Shown: one piece after another, positions 61,496 to 64,000 of the stretch
Layout: every line of letters begins with the position of its first letter
Position numbering within the stretch: the first letter of the stretch is position 1
Origin: Acidovorax sp. sif1233
GTDB lineage: Bacteria; Pseudomonadota; Gammaproteobacteria; Burkholderiales; Burkholderiaceae_C
Reading direction: 5' to 3'
Length of the DNA: 64,000 nucleotides
NCBI RefSeq assembly: GCF_019218755.1
Contig: NZ_JAHUWZ010000005.1
Span: 310,001 to 374,000, forward strand
Notes under the pieces: model-generated
What the model was told of the DNA's origin: nothing
Seen by the model: only the letters and a program-made list of their open reading frames with translations
Databases searched by the model: none
Translations under genes and position numbers: made by a program

Positions 61496-62473
61496 TCAGT
61501 ACAGGCCTCGTGTGCGTGCCATCAGGCGGGTCAGGCCCAGCAGCGCATCGGTGTGGGGCGTGGGTGTGTGGGTGATCTGCCCCAGTTCGCGCACCGCGCC
61601 CACCAGGGCGTCGATCTCCATGGGCTTGCCGGCCTCCACGTCCTGCAGCATCGAGGTCTTGAACGCGCCCAGCTTGCGCGTGACGGCATGGCGGTCCTCG
61701 GGCTGCTGGTCGATGGGCAGGCCCAGTTTCTCGCCAATGGCCTTGGCCTCCAGCATCACGGCGCTGACAAAACCGCGCACCAGGTCGTCGTCCAGGATGC
61801 GGTCGGTGGTGGCGCCGGTCAGCGCGCTGATCGGGTTCATGGTGAGGTTGCCCCAGAGCTTGAACCAGATGTCCTTCTGGATGCAGCCGGTCACCTCCAC
61901 ATCGATGCCACCGCGCTGCAGCGTGTCGGCCAGCGCCTGCAGCCGCTCGCTGCGGCGGCCGTCGGGCTCGCCCACGATGAGGCGGTTGCCAAAGTGCTGG
62001 CGCACAAAACCGGGCGATTCCAGCGAGCAGCTGGTGTGCACCACGCTGCCCACCACGCTGCGCGCCGGGATGGCTTTGGCAATCACGCCGCCCGCATCCA
62101 CCGACTGCAGGGCATGGCCCTGCGCCGCGCCGCCAAAACCGTCGAGGAACCACCACGGCACGCCGTTCATGGCCGTGAGCACGGTGGTTTCGGGCCCGAT
62201 CAGCGGGGCCATGGCGCGCGCCACCTCGGGCAGGCCCGGCGCCTTGACTGCGACCACCACCAGGTCCTGCACGCCCAGTGCCGCCGGGTCGTCGTGCGCG
62301 GTGACGGCCACCTGCGCCAGCGTGCCGTCGGCGCGCCGCATGCGCAGCCCCTCGGCCTGCAGGGCGCGCAGCGTGTCGCCGCGCGCCACCATGCTGACCG
62401 GGTGGCCCGCCTGCGCGAGGGCCACGCCCAGCCAGCCGCCGATGGCGCCCGCGCCGTAGATACATGCTTTCAT
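61496..62473 (-). CDS. 2-dehydropantoate 2-reductase-like (PanE/ApbA) protein
   Basis: 325-residue NADPH-dependent reductase. The Rossmann start MKACIYGAGAIGGWLGVALA has GxGAxG, and the C-terminal ApbA domain has the usual KDIWFKLWGNLTMNPISALT (Lys and Asn-containing active-site block). Conserved TAMNGVPWWF precedes it. It is longer than PanE proper and similar to oxidoreductases that act on other ketoacids, so pantoate synthesis should not be assumed. It follows the HpaI-like aldolase gene on the same strand by 76 bp. Confidence 0.83.
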   Translation of the reverse strand: MKACIYGAGAIGGWLGVALAQAGHPVSMVARGDTLRALQAEGLRMRRADGTLAQVAVTAHDDPAALGVQDLVVVAVKAPGLPEVARAMAPLIGPETTVLTAMNGVPWWFLDGFGGAAQGHALQSVDAGGVIAKAIPARSVVGSVVHTSCSLESPGFVRQHFGNRLIVGEPDGRRSERLQALADTLQRGGIDVEVTGCIQKDIWFKLWGNLTMNPISALTGATTDRILDDDLVRGFVSAVMLEAKAIGEKLGLPIDQQPEDRHAVTRKLGAFKTSMLQDVEAGKPMEIDALVGAVRELGQITHTPTPHTDALLGLTRLMARTRGLY

Positions 62474-62549
62474 GGTTGTAGAGCCTTTGTCTTCCAGGGT
62501 TGTTGTTTGTGGTGATGAGGGATTCGGGGCGCGCGACTGCTGCGGGGCC

Positions 62550-63380
62550 TCAGTAGCCCGCCGGGCGCTGGGGGGTGCCCACTGCATCGGTGCGAAAGCG
62601 GGCCAGCAGATCCTGCGCGGCGCTGGCCAGCAGCATGGTGTCCACGCCCACGGCCACGAACAGGGCGCCCGCCGCCAGCCACTGGCGCGCCTGCGACTCG
62701 GTGGTGGCCAGAATGCCCGGCGCCTTGCCCGCGCGCAGGATGCGGGTGATGCCATCGTGGATGGCGGCCTGTACGTCAGGATGTGCCGGGTTGCCGGGGT
62801 GCCCCATGGAAGCCGACAGGTCGGCCGGGCCGATGAACACGCCGTCCACGCCGGGCGTGGCGGCGATCGCATCCAGGTTGGCCATGGCTTCCACCGTCTC
62901 GGCCTGCACCAGCAGGCACACCTGCTGGTTGGCCTCGTGCACATACCGGGGGTAGGCCTGCCAGCGCGACGAACGGGCCAGCGCGCTGCCCATGCCGCGC
63001 ACCCCCTCGGGCGCATAGCGCGTGGCGCGCACCAGCTGCCGTGCCTGCTCGGCGGTGTCCACCATGGGCACCAGCAGGGTTTGCGCGCCGATGTCCAAGT
63101 ACTGCTTGATGAGCGCGGTGTCGCCCACGGGAACCCGCGCAATGGGGTGGGGCGCCCGCGCGCCGGGGGCGAGGGCGCTGCCGGCGCTGGCGATGGCCTG
63201 CAGCTGGTGCAGGATGGAGCGCACGTCGTTGGGCGCATGTTCGCCATCGACCAGCAGCCAGTCGTAGCCAGTGCCGGCGATGATTTCCGCGCTGTAGGCG
63301 TCGGCCAGCGCAAGCCACAGGCCGATCTGCGACTGGCCCTGGGCCATGGCCTGTTTGAAGGGGTTGACGGGTGTCTGCAA
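62550..63380 (-). CDS. HpcH/HpaI-type class II aldolase, TTG start
   Basis: 276-residue metal-dependent aldolase of the 4-hydroxy-2-oxoheptanedioate aldolase family. Family blocks are [80 protein letters not shown] and [18 protein letters not shown]. Family proteins begin [10 protein letters not shown] right at the start, which here needs a TTG codon at 63380, preceded by aggaagctcaca. Upstream ATGs at 63416 and 63437 give implausible leaders. It lies divergent from radA. Partner gene for a sugar-acid or aromatic route is the reductase next door. Confidence 0.87.
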   Translation of the reverse strand: MQTPVNPFKQAMAQGQSQIGLWLALADAYSAEIIAGTGYDWLLVDGEHAPNDVRSILHQLQAIASAGSALAPGARAPHPIARVPVGDTALIKQYLDIGAQTLLVPMVDTAEQARQLVRATRYAPEGVRGMGSALARSSRWQAYPRYVHEANQQVCLLVQAETVEAMANLDAIAATPGVDGVFIGPADLSASMGHPGNPAHPDVQAAIHDGITRILRAGKAPGILATTESQARQWLAAGALFVAVGVDTMLLASAAQDLLARFRTDAVGTPQRPAGY

Positions 63381-63497
63381 TGTGAGCTTCCTGCGGCGGG
63401 GTGCCAAGCCCTCCATCGTACGGGCTGTTGCCAGCACGTGGGGGCATGGCCGCTATAGTCGGCTGCCCCACCCCGGGGGCTTTCCCTCTACATCGCC

Positions 63498-64000
63498 ATG
63501 GCCAAAGAAAAAACCACGTTCACCTGCACCGAATGCGGCGGCACCAGCCCGCGCTGGCTGGGCAAATGCCCGGCCTGCGGTGCCTGGAACACGCTGATCG
63601 AGCAGGTGGCGGACGCGGGGCCGGGCAAGAACCGCTACAGCGGGTCGCAGTTTGCAGGCCTGGCCCAGGCGCAGGCGGTGATGCCCTTGTCGGCCATCGA
63701 GGCCAGCGATGTGGAGCGCACACCGAGCGGCATCGACGAGCTGGACCGGGTGCTGGGCGGCGGCATTGTCGAAGGCGGCGTGGTGCTCATCGGCGGCGAC
63801 CCGGGCATCGGCAAGTCCACCCTGCTGCTGCAGGCGCTTGATGCCCTGCAGCGCGCCGGGCTGCCCACGCTGTATGTGACGGGCGAGGAAAGCGGCGCCC
63901 AGGTGGCGCTGCGCTCGCGCCGCCTGGGGCTGGACCACAGCCAGGTGAACGTGCTGGCCGAGATCCAGCTCGAGAAGATTCTGGCGACCATCGAGTCCAT
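63498..64000 (+). CDS. radA: DNA repair protein RadA, 3' end beyond window
   Basis: First 167 residues of the RadA/Sms helicase-like recombination protein (full length about 455). A zinc finger C10-x2-C13-x10-C24-x2-C27 at the start is followed by a linker, the RecA-like core and Walker A GDPGIGKST (residues 100-108), then LYVTGEESGAQVALRSRRLG. It aids processing of recombination intermediates. It is usually close to alr in this bacterial group. Confidence 0.97.
   Translation, partial: MAKEKTTFTCTECGGTSPRWLGKCPACGAWNTLIEQVADAGPGKNRYSGSQFAGLAQAQAVMPLSAIEASDVERTPSGIDELDRVLGGGIVEGGVVLIGGDPGIGKSTLLLQALDALQRAGLPTLYVTGEESGAQVALRSRRLGLDHSQVNVLAEIQLEKILATIES

Noticed and set aside
61496-62473. Calling this gene panE (pantothenate synthesis)
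   Set aside because: The fold is right, but its length and context with an HpaI-type aldolase do not support a firm pantoate assignment; left without a symbol.

Overview
The window reads as a chromosomal segment of a high-GC betaproteobacterium of the family Comamonadaceae, close to Acidovorax. The evidence is the uniformly GC-rich codon use, the gene families present (Bug receptors, a TorF porin, Liv-type aromatic or acid transporters, a ComM/YifB ATPase), and a dispersed intergenic repeat built around tagctattggcgcttgat. No rRNA, tRNA, CRISPR array, insertion sequence or prophage was seen. One short stretch (about 21.8-23.8 kb) has lower GC and orphan genes and may be acquired.

Left part (1-15.5 kb). 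A ferredoxin reductase (cut by the window edge) and a 7Fe ferredoxin point left. A 14-kb rightward operon starts divergently from them. It encodes a 6-hydroxynicotinate reductase-like Fe-S protein, a UPF0280 (ApbE-like) protein, two DUF1185 'amino acid synthesis' proteins, a Liv-type ABC transporter with two binding proteins, and a NicA/NicB-type molybdenum hydroxylase whose large subunit carries three c-type haems. Read together these look like a reductive route for nicotinate or a related N-heterocycle: hydroxylation, ferredoxin-dependent ring reduction, then an unassigned ring opening. This is the best candidate for an undescribed system here.

Middle part (15.5-37.3 kb). Small accessory genes come first: lipoprotein, EVE protein, LysE/Lrp pair, VOC pair. 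Then pobA with its AraC-type regulator, the low-GC island, and a hydroxycinnamate or lignin-monomer region: tannase/feruloyl esterase, acyl-CoA dehydrogenase, Bug receptor, SDR, feruloyl-CoA synthetase and crotonase on the minus strand, with two thiolases, a CoA-transferase and a MarR regulator to the right. Two matching TTAT-N5-ATAA sites lie in the divergent promoter. The layout suggests CoA-dependent side-chain shortening of hydroxycinnamates, feeding 4-hydroxybenzoate to PobA.

Right part (37.4-64 kb). comM; a nitrogen-control operon (torF porin, glnK, amtB) behind a recognisable sigma-54 promoter and NtrC-like site; glycolate oxidase subunits glcE and glcF separated by a DUF1275 membrane protein; a ProQ-domain protein; small regulators and detoxification genes; glutathione peroxidase; DMT exporter; lplT; alanine racemase; a SIP/MarR pair; an ArgP/ArgO pair; a peptide-type binding protein; GST; a ketopantoate reductase-like gene; an HpaI-type aldolase; and the start of radA.

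Three scales of repeated DNA stand out: family A (ten copies of a roughly 60-bp element, one inside the glcE reading frame), family B (four hairpin elements just after stop codons), and a CTGACA-N-TGTCAG palindrome found four times, three of them followed at exactly 11 bp by a CACCATCGGT-like box upstream of unlinked small genes.
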